The translations under genes and the position numbers were made by a program. Shown in pieces: positions 33,028 to 44,735 of a DNA stretch of 64,000 bases (within the stretch, counting starts at the first letter, position 1; each line of letters begins with the position of its first letter). The DNA is from Synaphobranchus kaupii (Eukaryota > Chordata > Actinopteri > Anguilliformes > Synaphobranchidae), in contig CM056377.1 in assembly GCA_029718625.1 (NCBI GenBank), positions 106,590,585 through 106,654,584 on the forward strand. Direction: 5' to 3'. Under the pieces are notes generated by a model. That model searched no databases. It saw nothing but the letters and a program-made list of their open reading frames with translations, and had not been told where the DNA came from.

Positions 33028-33385
33028 GGCTAACTAATGTGACAAAATACGAAACAGGTGTGAACATAAACCGGGAGTGATTACAAGACACCAGGTGAGG
33101 AAATGCATGCAACGAGGGGGAGGGAGTGAAAGGCGGAAGTAAACCAAAACAACCAGACGAACAAGACAGGGAAGGACATGCCTAGTCCGCGGCAGAGGGG
33201 AAAACACGGACAAAGGGATCCAACATGACACGGAGGGAAAACAGGAAAACACGGAAAACGGACAGGAAGGGAGCGGAACATTACATATGGTCCGTATATC
33301 TGCTCATCAAGCTTATCGTCCAATAAAAACGCTTCATACTAATGTTTTTTAATGTTAATGTAGCTAATGGCTTCATGCTTTCCAA

Positions 33386-33470
33386 GAAGCTACTGTGGCC
33401 TAGTGGGTAGAACTGCAGTCTCTCACACGGTGGATTGTGGGTTCGAGCCCAGCAGGGCACATGTGTATTT
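33386..33470 (+). mobile_element. tRNA-like SINE head or tRNA pseudogene
   Basis: TGGCCTAGTGGG fits a polymerase III A box, and GGTTCGAGCCC, about 40 bases later, fits a B box. The flanks do not form a convincing acceptor stem, and I see no SINE body, so this is not called a functional tRNA. Confidence 0.5.
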
Positions 33471-33623
33471 TCCATGAAAACAATGCAACTGTTAAGTACT
33501 TTTCATTTCTTAGACTGTTATTATTTTCACATTGACACATTAACATATTTTTATTGCAAAGGCAAAAGAGGTTTCCAATATTAACTGTTCAATGTTTCAC
33601 TTGAATTTCACTTGTACTATATC

Positions 33624-33673
33624 ACACCCTCCCCAAACCGGACGCTCGCTCTTGTCTGGTTTGGGGAGGGTGT
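33624..33673. repeat. Strong hairpin
   Basis: ACACCCTCCCCAAACCGGAC (33624-33643) and GTCTGGTTTGGGGAGGGTGT (33654-33673) are inverted with one mismatch around a 10-nt loop. Confidence 0.85.
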
Positions 33674-34346
33674 TACGCTCTGCTCTTGCGGTCATGACTG
33701 ACTGACTGTGGAAACCGAACCTCAACCTACCCTTGCCTCGGCCAACATTTCTTTATTCATTAATTTCTTCACTTCAGCTCTGTTCACTTTATCCTTTTCA
33801 CAAATAACACAAGGTCACCATAAAATTAACTACTATGAAAATTAAGAATTTACGATAATAGCCTACATTAAGAATTGAGATAGTCTCTTTTAAGCTGCAA
33901 GCCTTTAAGAGATCGGATTTATAAACCGCCAATTCCCCAAACATATCTGATTCATGGTTAGTCACTTTAAAAAATAATTAAAAAATAGCGTCCGAATGTG
34001 GCTCTAGTCTATGCTACTCTGCTGATAATGTAGCTTACTGCAAACACTTTTAATTATTATAATAATAATAATAATACGAAGAAGAATAATCTCTGGTATG
34101 TACTTTCTTAGAAGTATCTATTGTTTTCTTTCTGGCTAAGATTCCTGGGAAATATGCGTTGTCCAATTAAGCATGTTCGCCAACATTACTTCCTGCTTCT
34201 CGTCAGGAAGCAGATACAAGCTAGGCTACTACGAAGCGAATCTACATGCATTATAGCCTACATTCATTGCACTACAGAAAACTAAACCTAGCTGTCCGGC
34301 ACCAAAACATTTCCCGCAGGTAACGTTCTACAGTACCGGAAAAAAA
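33674..34346. other. Non-coding stretch
   Basis: No gene is supported. An (ATA)n-type microsatellite lies at about 34053-34080. Confidence 0.4.
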
Positions 34347-34545
34347 ACTGCTGTGCAGAAACTCACTAGCTCGCTCGCTAGCTCGTAGCCCACACATGGA
34401 AGGTTGGAGTTACGCATCCAGCAATCCAGTGTTGAATAGCCTAACTGCTGTGCTTATGAACTCACTAGCTCGCTCGCTAGCTCGTAGCCCACACATGGAA
34501 GGTTGGAGTTACGCATCCGGCAATCCAGTGTTGAATAGCCTAACG
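34347..34545. repeat. Two-copy tandem repeat, about 96-bp unit
   Basis: AACTGCTGTGC starts at 34347 and 34443. Both units contain ACTCACTAGCTCGCTCGC and GTTGGAGTTACGCATCC, with very few differences. Confidence 0.9.
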
Positions 34546-34943
34546 TTAAATGTATTTCATAGAATACTAATAGCCCTATTTTAAAACTGTATTTACATAT
34601 TTTACTGATGCAAACTATTTAGGATGTACTAGCTATTTAGGCTGTATGTCTTTCAGCTAGAATGTGTTTGCGTCTAGCCCATTGTGCATGCATGTCTACA
34701 TGCTTCTTCATGATCCATAGCTCAGGTGGTGCTGTTCATTGTATTTCATTACACATTAAATACTGCTCATCTACAAACTCTTTTAATGTAATTGTGTGCT
34801 GTCTGTAATAGGATAACTGTTCTCATTCTTGTCAATAGAGGGCGTTATGGTTAAGCGAATGTCTGCATACATTTCTTTGGAATGCATGTCTCTCTCCGTG
34901 TTTATCTTCATGCATTATTCATCATTAGTTAACTATAAAAAAA

Positions 34944-36158
34944 TAAGTGATATCAGATAAAAAACGTCTACGACGTAAAAAAAAGCCAAGTTACTCACGC
35001 ATAGCCTACATAGCGCTGTCTATAAGTTCTTAATTCCAACTTGCAAAAACTAGGCCTGCCTTTAAAAGTCTTGATATCAAAATGTGGCCAGGTTACAACT
35101 CACAATATTGCCTGTCGTAGCTCACACTAAATAAACTAGCTCTATTCCAAAGCAATGCTATCCAAACTTTCCTAAATTATTTAATGTAACTTGGTCCTGT
35201 GTTTCTTCATCTTACCATCTCAAGAGAATGTGGTCAATGAAACTGTTTGTGCCACATCAAACTGAAAAATGAAAATAATTTATAGTGGAAATACTCTGAT
35301 TCAGATGTGTTGCACTTAGAAATTAAACAGAAAAATTACTACACTATAGGGCATGTTTGAACAAGTGTCTGCATCCACTGCTTTGGGTCTATGAAAAGCA
35401 CAGAATGAATAAAATTTATTATTATTATGTATTTACTGATTTATTTATTTGGATTTCTATCAAAACCTGTGTGGTCCTACAGAGCATAGATATCCTTGTG
35501 TTCACAAAATTCTGTTTGCAAATATCATAAATACTATTGGTACTATTACTTATTTGCCACCATCTGACCCACAAACATGTCTGGATACGTTTGTAAAAAT
35601 GCTTTATGTACGTTATTTTCTAGGTAAAAATATTACTCATTTTTATCTGCATTTATTTATTCATCACCCCTTTCTCTATTGTACATGATGTTTCTTCATA
35701 TAAATGTCTGTTTGTGAATTGTAAAGAATGCTGTAGCAGCAGTTAACATTTTAAAACCTGTACATTTTCTAAAGTAAACTTGCCAACAAAGTACAACCAT
35801 ATCCTTTCTGGAGTGTAATTATTCATCAACTGTTAAAACCATTAATTGAAATCATATGTTGTTCCATGAGGCACAATCTCTTCACATGCAAAGATTAAGA
35901 AACACAGGGCCAAGTTGCATTCATTAATTTAGGAAAGTTTGGATAGCATTGCTTTGGAATAGAGCTAGTTTATTTAGTGTGAGCTACGATAGGCAATATT
36001 GTTAGTTGTAACTTGGCCACATTTTGATATCAAGACTTTTAAAGGCAGGCCTAGTTTTTGCAAGTTGGAATTAAGAACTTATAGACAGCGCTATGTAGGC
36101 TATGCGTGAGTAACTTGGCTTTTTTTACGTCGTAGACGTTTTTGATCTGATATTACTT
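34944..36158. mobile_element. Foldback element with inverted repeats of about 265 bp
   Basis: 34944-35215 and 35892-36158 are inverted copies. Shared tracts include ACGTCTACGACGTAAAA, ACTCACGCATAGCCTAC, CTAGGCCTGCCTTTAAAAG and AAGCAATGCTATCCAAAC. The 680-bp centre is AT-rich and encodes nothing recognised (a 79-codon ORF at 35449-35688 has no similarity I know). The exact ends and a target duplication could not be fixed. Confidence 0.85.
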
Positions 36159-36859
36159 TCTTGAATCAATGTGTGGATGTTTTCTTTTGTGAAGCTGGAT
36201 TGAAATGTGGCCAATAGATTGCAGTTTGCTTTCTCATTCTGAAATAAATTACTTAGGAATAATTGAAAACACTTTTAGTTTTTTGGTGAGACATTGCACA
36301 CACAATTCGTCATTTCCAATCATGTTGTTATGGAACACAAGTTAAAAATTATGTAGGAGTTGAAGTCACGACTATTTAGTGGAAATTTAACTATTGTGTT
36401 TTTTGTTTGTTTGAGACCAGCTTTAGCCCCCCTAAAATTTACTGTAGCCCCCCTAAATATTTTTTAAGCCACTTGTTTTAATCTTTATATTTTTTTCAGA
36501 TTGATTTGACAAAATGCACCATCGACACTCCAGAATCATAACGCACACGGAAAAGTCTGGCGCTAGGACCCTGGGGAGGATTAATCTAGTGCAGCCATTG
36601 GTTAGAGTGCCGTGTGGTGCGTGCACTGAGCCAAGTGACCGCTCAATTCAAATGACCACTACAGAGACTGGGTTGTAGTATGAACATTCCAATGCTGCTG
36701 TAACAAGCACTAGTAGGCTACTTAACAGTTAGCTAACGTTAACATTAGCTACGAATGCGTTTGCTTCATAGGTCTGCTCTCAAGTGCTACTGCTAGGCTG
36801 GATCCATACCATGTAGAAAAAATAAGTAAGTTCAAACTACTTAGCCTACACTTTCCACT
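36159..36859. other. Non-coding stretch
   Basis: I found nothing recognisable. An AGCCCCCCTAAA motif is repeated at about 36424 and 36446. Confidence 0.4.
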
Positions 36860-36944
36860 ATTTAGAGCAGGGGTAGGGAACCCTGGTCCTGGAGAGCCGC
36901 ACGGTCTGCTGGTTTTTGTTTTCACCATAAATACAGCAACCATA

Positions 36945-38591
36945 AATACAGCAACCCTCTGATGTCAGGAACTACCGTCCTGTATCTCTCTTGCCCTTCC
37001 TGTCCAAAACAATTGAACGTGCTGTCCTTAACCAACTGTCTGTTTTTCTCCACCAGAACAACCTGCTTGACCCGCATCAGTCCGGCTTCAGAACCGGCCA
37101 TTCCACTGAAACTGCTCTCCTGGCCGTGACGGAGGCACTCGCCACTGCTTGAGCCTCCTCCCTCTCCTCTGTTCTGATTCTCCTTGACCTGTCTGCGGCA
37201 TTCGACATGGTCAACCACAAACTCCTGATCTCCACACTCGCTGAGATGGGCATTTCTGGGACTGCCCTCTCTTGGTTTGTATCGTATCTCACTGATAGAT
37301 CCTACCAAGTCTCCTGGAAGGGTTCCGTCTCTGCTCCCTGTCCCCTGTCTACAGGAGTCCCGCAGGGATCTGTACTGGGTCCTCTGCTGTTCTCTATGTA
37401 TACTAAGTCTCTTGGTTCAGTAATTAATTCACATGGCTTCTCATACCATAGCTATGCTGATGATACTCAACTCTTCCTCTCTTTCCCTCCCTCTACCCCA
37501 CAGGTTAAGGAGAGGATATCTGCTTGTCTGACTGACATCTCTGAGTGGATGGCTACCCATCACCTGAAGCTCAACCTTGACAAGACAGAGCTCCTCTTCA
37601 TGCCGTACAAGACATCCCCATTACATGACCTCTCCATCACCGTTGACGGGACCGTGGTGGCTGCCTCCCGCTCTGCAAGGAACCTGGGGGTGGTCCTGGA
37701 CAACCGGCTGGACTTCAAAGAGCACATCCGGGCGACGGCATGGTCCTGCAGGTTCCTCCTGTACAACATCAGGAGGATTCGACCGTACTTGACCACCTAC
37801 TCCACCCAGCTTCTTGTCCAGACCATGGTCACCTCATGCCTGGACTACTGCAACTCCCTGCTTGCAAGCCTACCGGCCTGCACCATTCTGCCTCTTCAAC
37901 TGATCCAGAATGCAGCTGCCCGGCTTGTGTTCAACCTCCTGAAATTTTCCCATGTAACCCCCCTGCTGAGGTCACTCCACTGGCTGCCAGTTGCAGCCAG
38001 GATCAGGTTCAAAGTTCTGACCCTGGCCTACACTGCAGCCAATAGGACAGGCCCCGCCTACCTGCAGGACTTAATCCAGAACTATGTTCATGCTCAACCA
38101 CTTAGCTCTTTTACAGCAGGGCGACTCGCATTTCCCCCCCTCCGTGTCAACGGCTCTCGCTCGTCCAGACTGCGGAGTTTTTCCACCTTAGCTCCTTAGT
38201 GGTGGAATGAACTTCCCATTCCCCTACTCGAACCCTGCCTGCATTCCGTCGAGGCCTGAAGACACACCTCTTCAGACTCCACCTTGACTGATATTCTAAC
38301 CTAGGAATATCAGTTCCCTGTGTTTACTAGTTCCCTGTGTTTTCCTGTCTGTTTGTTATAGTTTATAATAGTATTTAGAATAGAAGTGTAGTATAGCTGA
38401 TTTACCCACAGCTTACTGTGAACTACAGTCAACGTTCATTACTAGGGATAGCTGCTACATTATGGGAAGGATGTGCTTTGTCTTGTCTGTTCTGTAGTGA
38501 TCTTGATGATGTCTCTGTATGCACTTATTGTACGTTGCTTTGGATAAAAGCGTCTGCTAAATGAATGTAATGTAATGTAATGTAATGTAAC
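36945..38591 (+). mobile_element. L2-type LINE, 5'-truncated
   Basis: The insert begins within the ORF2 reverse-transcriptase region. It ends in GGATAAAAGCGTCTGC followed by TAAATGAATGTAATGTAATG repeats, the usual L2 3' end. Truncation at the 5' end is typical of LINE retrotransposition. It landed inside the hAT MITE and is therefore the younger of the two. Confidence 0.93.
36949..38280 (+). pseudogene. L2 ORF2 reverse transcriptase, truncated
   Basis: The frame reads NYRPVSLLPFLSKTIERAVL, LLDPHQSGFRTGHSTETALL and [15 protein letters not shown], with one TGA at 37149-37151. It is then open from 37207 to 38199. Visible are [13 protein letters not shown], the catalytic YADD (about codon 83 of that open part) and the [12 protein letters not shown] thumb-like block. 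The C-terminal CLDYCNSLL and [14 protein letters not shown] segments follow. After TAG at 38197 the expected W-x-ELPIP and [10 protein letters not shown] end is out of frame. The endonuclease half is absent. It is inactive but little diverged. Confidence 0.93.
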
Positions 38592-38732
38592 TACTTAGAC
38601 CAAAGAAACCAGGTGAGGTGAGTTAACTGTGTAATCAACTGCTTTAATTGCTCAATTAAGTGGCGAGTAACAACTAAAACCAGCAGACCCTGCGGCTCTC
38701 CAGGACCAGGGTTCCCTACCCCTGATTTAGAG

Positions 38733-41700
38733 TCATATGTTGACCTGCCAGAGTCCATAATATGTAAACAACTCAACTATAACGTTGTTTGTATCAAGTA
38801 AAATCATGCTATGATTCTTATTCTTATATTGTATGTATTATGGGTATAACTGGGTTGAAAATATGACTGTAAACCCCTTTGTTTGGCAGAAAAAGGCAGG
38901 AGTTTCTTCATTATAGCCTATGGGAACCATATTAACGTTAGGTGCTGAAACCCCTGGCTCCTATCGCCTCTCCAGTTCCAATAGCCTATAGCCTAACAGT
39001 TACTGATTCAAGTTTTATGTTTATGTGAGGTAGCCTAACTATAGTTGTTTAACTAAAATGCCTAAACGGAATTTGTGAAGCTTGCCTGTTACTATTACAG
39101 ACTACTATTACACACTACCATTTAAATGCATGTTCAATCCAATTACCTAACTAGCTGATTGAACATTTTCAAAACTGTATCACCCTGGCAGCTGGGTAGT
39201 TGCTAAATCCACTTGGCACATTCCTACCTAGCTTGCGATGCTAAATTGATTATCAACCTTATAGGTGCCTATCATCAATTCAAAACAATTGAAATTAGCC
39301 AGGAAGTAAGCAAATTAGTTAAACATAAGTCTAAACATATTTCAAACCTGATTAGCTAGCTAGTTAGCAGCAGTAATAGGTAAACACTGTACAGCAATCG
39401 CCTGCCATCTGTCAAAAGGCACTTTGCCTGCTACTAAGAAAAACATATTGAGAGCCAAAAACATGAATCTGCATCCATGGACGTGGCCTTAGATTGACAT
39501 TTGTCTGCCCAACGTGATGAATGGATAAATGGCAAATGTGGTGGTTATGAATGATTAAAGGTGGCTCTGTTTTTTAATCAAATAAACACGCTTTAATCAA
39601 ATTGCATGCGCTTTCATCAAATCACTTGTAAGATGATCATTGAATATATTTTCAAAAGAATATTTTCATTTTCATCACCTAAATTTTCATTGTGTAAATT
39701 TTGTTAAGTCCACCCTTATAAAAAATATGTTCTGCCATTTATTTCTCAAATAATTTAGGACATATATAACTGCTCTGTGTATTGGTGTACCACAGACGTC
39801 TGTGACAGCCATTATTCCTATGTGTGTAATGCAACAGTACAATTTACTGATACGGTTTAATTAGACACTCATGTTTCCAGAAGAATGAAGTGACAAGCAG
39901 GCATAGTATTCAGTCAGATATTACCTTTAGGTATTTGTGAAAACTACCATCATGCAGATTTTGTAAGGTTCAGGAATGATATTTTAATGAATAACCCAAT
40001 TATTTTTATAGTATGTTTGGTTCACGTCTAAGAAATAAATAAATGATACTTCTGCCTGTATGTGTATGCGTGTGCGTGTGCGTGTGCGTGCGCGTGTGTG
40101 TGATAGAAGCTTTTCCACTTGGTTAACCATGGAATTTTGGTGAAAATAGGTTTCTTTTAAAACTAACTTGCAGAATAGTAGGGTTAAAATATTTCAGTTG
40201 TTCAACTGTTATATGACACAGGTCAGACTAAAGGTATCATGGCTGTAATGAGTGTATGTAGCTATTTGATCATAATGTATTTTATGTTTGCCCTCTGGAC
40301 AATTAAAACACTTCCAAATCCACCTTATAAATACACTACACTATAACCTCATGCAATCAGACCTTATTTAAAAGGGCAGAACAATGGAAGTCTTCCTCAA
40401 ACCTGCAAGGAGTGAGTGCTGTCTTCAACATTCTGCTAAATCGTTGAAGTCTCTCTTATTTTGTTGGCCTTGACAGGAGGGTGTTTTCTGCCTCCGGCTC
40501 TCCGCACTCACATAGCAACCTAATTTGTCCTGACAACAAGAAAATATGGACAGAGGAATTGTCAGAAATTGCACTTTGCTGCTCAGTGAGGTCCAAGAAA
40601 GAGGCTTTTTTGTTCATTTTTTATTCATTTTGTAACCAAGGGCACTATTGTAAAAATCCCATCATGAAGTTACATTTTAATCTGGGAAACAAACGGGGGA
40701 ATTCTGTCTGAGGAACTATGAATTGCAGGTTTTCTTTCTGTAAATAAATAATACCAAGCAGGTTGTGTATTTCTTCACGAATCACAGCTGGGAATCTGAT
40801 TGCCTCTAGGCAGTACTATACCTGTCTCTAAACCAATTACTAAGAACCACACAAGAGAAAGAGGTTTCTTTAGAACCAGAGGAACATTATTTATTATATT
40901 TCCATTAGTGCTGGATCACTAAATGAACTCGTAATTTCTTTCCACTGGCTTTATAATGCAATGCTTAATGTACGGGAAAATCAATATGGAAAGGACTTCT
41001 CAACATTCCTAAAATCAGGAACATAAAGCTGAAGTGATGCAGACATTTACTCACACAAAATTATATTTCAATCGAGGTTCTTATGTGTGTCAGAATGTAG
41101 ATTACCTGAAGATGAAAGCTTGATTGGTTGCATGCACAGTGCTTTGGAATGCATATGGGTTTTAGAGAACTACTGGTTTAATGAAGATATTCCTGATTTA
41201 TGCTTCAGAGGGTGTAAGCAGAATCCCACATAGCTTTTATCTTCCTCCTTCAAATAAATAATGGTATTGAATTTGCTTGGCCATTGTATTGAATTTCAAA
41301 TGACCTTATTTATTAGAATAATGTATATTGAGCTGGCTGTGTCCACTTTTAAAAATGCAACTAAGTAAATATTTTCTTAAGGACACTGAGGAAACTGCAC
41401 TCATGGATTTGCACGCAATGCTTTAACTGATAAAGGTTTCAGTCCAGAATCCCACAGAGCTTATGCTCAGTTATGATTCGGTTATTGTCAGGTGCAGTTT
41501 TGACTTGTGACTATAGTGATAATGATGTTTACAGATTTATTTGTATGTTTTATGGAGAATGTTAGTAATACTCAATGGCACTTGAATGCCTTCATAAAAA
41601 GTATGAAAATTAACATAAACATCAGCTTTAAGAATCGCAAAGAATATATAACTGCAGCTACTGGCATTTAAACGTCATCAGTTGACGACCCTTTTGGAAT

Positions 41701-42679
41701 AACCCTCGGCATATCCTCATTACAATGTTATGTAACTCAATCCCAAGGAGACCGCTGAATTCCAGTGGGTTACTAACAGGAAATTCACTTGCAAGCACAC
41801 GAATCGAATTCTGCAGAGAATATAATAGTTGTGATTTAGCAGACTGAGAATAATGATTCTCATCCTTGCCACTGAGAATAAATTAATGCTATTGTAATTT
41901 ACAGGTCCTAAAAAGGACCAGCATTTCAATTAATTTTCAAAGACCTACATTTTTTCTACTTGAGTGGTTAATTATATTTATGCATTTTCACTCGCCATTT
42001 TTAAACACTAGCCATTGCCCCTAGACAGAATAAAAAAACGGAACTTATGACACTGGAAGAAGCAGCCTTTTTTTCCTCATTTTAGTTTTTTGCTCATTGA
42101 AAAAGGCAAGATCAGGCTCAGCCAAATCAATCCGTGTGGGGAAAAATGTATTAATTATATCATCTTAGTGTCTTTCAGAAAAGCTGTACAGTACCCCATC
42201 TAGGTTCATTATTTTCTGCTGTGCTATTGTAATCAGTTGTATATTGCTTCACGCACATCCGCAATCTATCCATGGCTCAGGAGACATACAGAAATTAGTA
42301 TTTTACTCCCAGAACTCAGCAGTCCGCAGAATAGATGCAGATGTAGTGTTGGGAGCAAAAGCCATGTTTAATTAAATTAGCACTGGGTAGAATTTTTATT
42401 TGTTAAACTTACTGGTCTCGCTGCAACGCAGATGATGCATCAGTGTTAGAATTGGTCTGAAATATACTGTATACCAGATGGCTTCAGAATAGCTGTGCAT
42501 GGCTGGATAGATGGGGCACATTTTATATATCAGATTGACTGATGAGGTAAATGGGTGCTCAAATAAAAAATACCAGTGAAGTTCACTGTTCCATCCATTA
42601 CTGGCCAGCTTGCGTTTCCACAATCTTTCTCTTTTTTTATACAATCAAGCAGAGTTCTACTTACAGTAAATTTATTACA
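38733..42679. other. Long non-coding stretch
   Basis: Nearly 4 kb without a supported gene. The ORFs (for example 40481-40711 and 41720-41929) are short and unrelated to families I know. Base composition is uniform and AT-rich, compatible with intergenic or intronic DNA. A GT/GC microsatellite lies at 40061-40103. Confidence 0.4.
40061..40103. repeat. (GT)n-type microsatellite
   Basis: This is an imperfect alternation of GTGTGC and GTGTGT. Confidence 0.9.
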
Positions 42680-43024
42680 TACAGTGCCCTCTATAATGTT
42701 TGGGACAAATACTGTTTTTTAAATTTGGCTCTGTACTCCACAATTTTAGATTTGTAATCAAACCATTCAAATGTGGTTAAAGTGCAGTTGGTCAGCTTTA
42801 AAGGGTATTTTTATACACATTGGTTTCACCATGTAGAAATTACAGCAGTTTTTATACATAGCCCCCCATTTCAGGGCACCATAATATTTTGGAGAAATAG
42901 CTTCACAGGTGTTTCTGATTAGTCAAGTGTGTTCAATTGCTTCCTTAGTGCAGGTATAAGAGAGCTTTCAGTATCTAGTCTTGATTCTGGGCTTTTGATT
43001 GCCCTTATTATTGGCATTTGTCAA

Positions 43025-43304
43025 CATGAGGACCAGAGATGTGCCAATGAAAGTCAGGAAGTTAAGTTATGAGACTGAGCAATAAGATATAATGCTTACC
43101 AAAATCAACTTTGGAACATTATTTAGAAGAAAGAGGGCACTGGTGAGCTCAGAAATCGCAAAAAGGGCCTGGTAGGCCAAGGAAGACCACAGTTGATAAC
43201 CGAAGAATTCTCACCATAATGAAGAAAAATCCCCAAACACCTGTTCGACAGATCAGAAACACTCACATATTTAGAAGACTGAGAATGCTTAAGTATGAAC
43301 GAGT
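43025..43304 (+). pseudogene. Tc1 transposase, N-terminal remnant
   Basis: A decayed DNA-binding half is readable in pieces. It begins ATG AGG ACC at 43026 and contains a GLVGQGRPQLITEE-like linker (the usual G-R-P segment) near 43165-43205. Several stops and frameshifts are present. It stops at the LINE insertion point, and the gene resumes at 45520. Confidence 0.7.
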
Positions 43305-43796
43305 AACAGAACTCGCTCCTGTATTTACAACGCCATCAGTACGTTTGTAATAGCGTGATATTTGCTCTGAACGTAAATCTCGCATTTCAATTATCGTGAT
43401 CTCCAATATCAACAAACGGGCCATTCAGTTTTGTTAATCTCTGCCGAGAGAAGCCGGAGAAGACGTATGTTTCCACATCTGATCTGGCAGCAAATGAAGC
43501 AATGACGACTAAAGTTCAACATCGCTCTTAGCACGCTCTATGGAAGTCAGGGAGTGTTGCGCAGTTAATCACTGCGCATTTGCTACCAGTTGTCAACTCC
43601 CGTTCCTGTCCACACTCGCACAACCAAGCTCATTTGCATTGCAACAAGAGTCAACTTCAGCAGTCACTACCTGAACAGGACTCGTTACTACTAGTTGTCG
43701 CTCTCGTTCATAACCGTATTAAGAGTGAACTTGACCGGATTAAGCACTAAAATGAGGAACGACAACCATATTTAGCTGTAGTGTGAACGGGGCCTA

Positions 43797-44691
43797 CAGT
43801 TCAAGTCGGAAGTTTACATGCACTTAGGTTGAAGTCATTAAAACTAATTTTTAACCACTCCACAGATTTCATGTTAGCAAACTATAGTGTTGGCAAGTCA
43901 GTTAGGACATCTACTTTGTGCATGACACAAGTAACTTTTCCATCAATTGTTTACAGACAGATTATTTCACTTTTAATTCACTATATCACAATTCCAGTTG
44001 GTCAGAAGTTTACATACACTCAGTTGACTGTGCCTTTAAACAGCTTGGAAAATTCCAGAAAATGATGTCATGGCTTTAGAAATTCTGATTGACTCTGACA
44101 TTGACTCTGACATTATTTGAGTCAATTGGAGCTATACCTGTGGATGTTTTTTAAGGCCTACCTTCAAACTCAGTGCCTCTTTGCTTGACATCATGGGAAA
44201 ATCAAAAGAAATCAGCCAAGACCTCACAAAGAAAATTGTGGACCTCGACAAGTCTGGTTCATCCTTGGGAGCAATTTCCAAACACCTGAAGGTACCACGT
44301 TCGTCTGTACAAACAATAGTACGCAAGTATAAACACCATGGGAACAAGCAGCCGTCATACCGCTCAGGAAGGAGACGCGTTCTGTCTCCTAGAGATGAAC
44401 ATGCTTTGGTGCGAAAAGTTCGAATCAATCCCAGAACAACAGCAAAGGACCTTGTGAAGATGCTGGAGGAAACACGTACAAAAGTATCTATATCCACAGT
44501 AAAATGAGTCCTATATCAACATAACCTGAAAGGCTGCTCATCAAGGAAGAAGCCACTACTCCCAAACCACCATAAAAAAGCGTAACTGACCTGCGTTTGG
44601 GAATGTTTACTAGGATTACATGTCAGGAATTGTGAAAAACAGATTTTAAATGGATTTGGCTAAGGTGTATGTAAGCTTTCGACTTCAACTG
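43797..44691 (+). mobile_element. Sleeping Beauty-like Tc1 element, internally deleted
   Basis: The ends CAGTTCAAGTCGGAAG and GCTTTCGACTTCAACTG are flanked by TA (43795-43796 and 44692-44693). A second copy of the direct-repeat motif (AGTTGGTCAGAAGTTTACAT) lies inside the left arm at about 43994-44024. This is the IR/DR layout of salmonid-type Tc1 elements. At 895 bp it has lost most of the transposase and, apparently, much of the right arm. Confidence 0.95.
44193..44507 (+). pseudogene. Sleeping Beauty-type transposase, DNA-binding half only
   Basis: The start MGKSKEISQDL lies at 44193, 12 bases into a longer open frame. About 104 codons encode the bipartite paired-like domain: KIVDLDKSGSSLGAIS, RSSVQTIVRKYKHHG, the GRRR nuclear-localisation/AT-hook-like motif and NPRTTAKDLVKMLEE. 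A TGA follows directly after VSISTVK where an Arg codon (CGA) is expected. Some coding-like sequence continues (LYQHNLKG) to about 44580, where the deletion removes the whole DDE domain. Only a DNA-binding fragment could be made. I judge it very close to the salmonid-type transposases. Confidence 0.93.
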
Positions 44692-44735
44692 TAAGTGTTC
44701 TGATTCTAATCTTGATATCTATTCTTTAGATGGTA

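Larger units (their letters stand above)
26182..33285 (-). mobile_element. Complete Ty3/Gypsy chromodomain retrotransposon
   Basis: This 7104-bp element has two 1385-bp LTRs and open gag and pol genes on the minus strand. A perfect 5-bp target duplication TATGG flanks it (26177-26181 and 33286-33290). Comparing the LTRs by eye, I found no difference, and their length is identical. The order gag, protease, RT, RNase H, integrase, chromodomain is that of chromoviruses, and the sushi-like fish group fits best. All catalytic motifs are present. It is the only element in the window that looks capable of autonomous movement. Confidence 0.97.
31901..33285 (-). repeat. 5' LTR of the Gypsy element
   Basis: This is the upstream LTR for the minus-strand element. 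It runs TGTAATGTTCC...ACGTAACA on that strand. It contains a TATATAG box (33021-33027) and, 32 nt downstream, the proposed transcript start at 32995. It also carries the GC-rich tandem repeats. Confidence 0.96.
36868..38724. mobile_element. hAT MITE interrupted by an L2 LINE
   Basis: The ends CAGGGGTAGGGAACCCTGG and CCAGGGTTCCCTACCCCTG are inverted, as are the GTCCTGGAGAGCCGC parts. A perfect 8-bp duplication ATTTAGAG flanks it (36860-36867 and 38725-38732). Only about 85 bp on the left and 130 bp on the right belong to the MITE. The rest is the LINE at 36945-38591. Confidence 0.95.

Noticed and set aside
33386..33470. Functional tRNA gene.
   Set aside because: A- and B-box matches are good, but the acceptor stem and a clear anticodon arm do not form. 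A SINE head or pseudogene is more likely.
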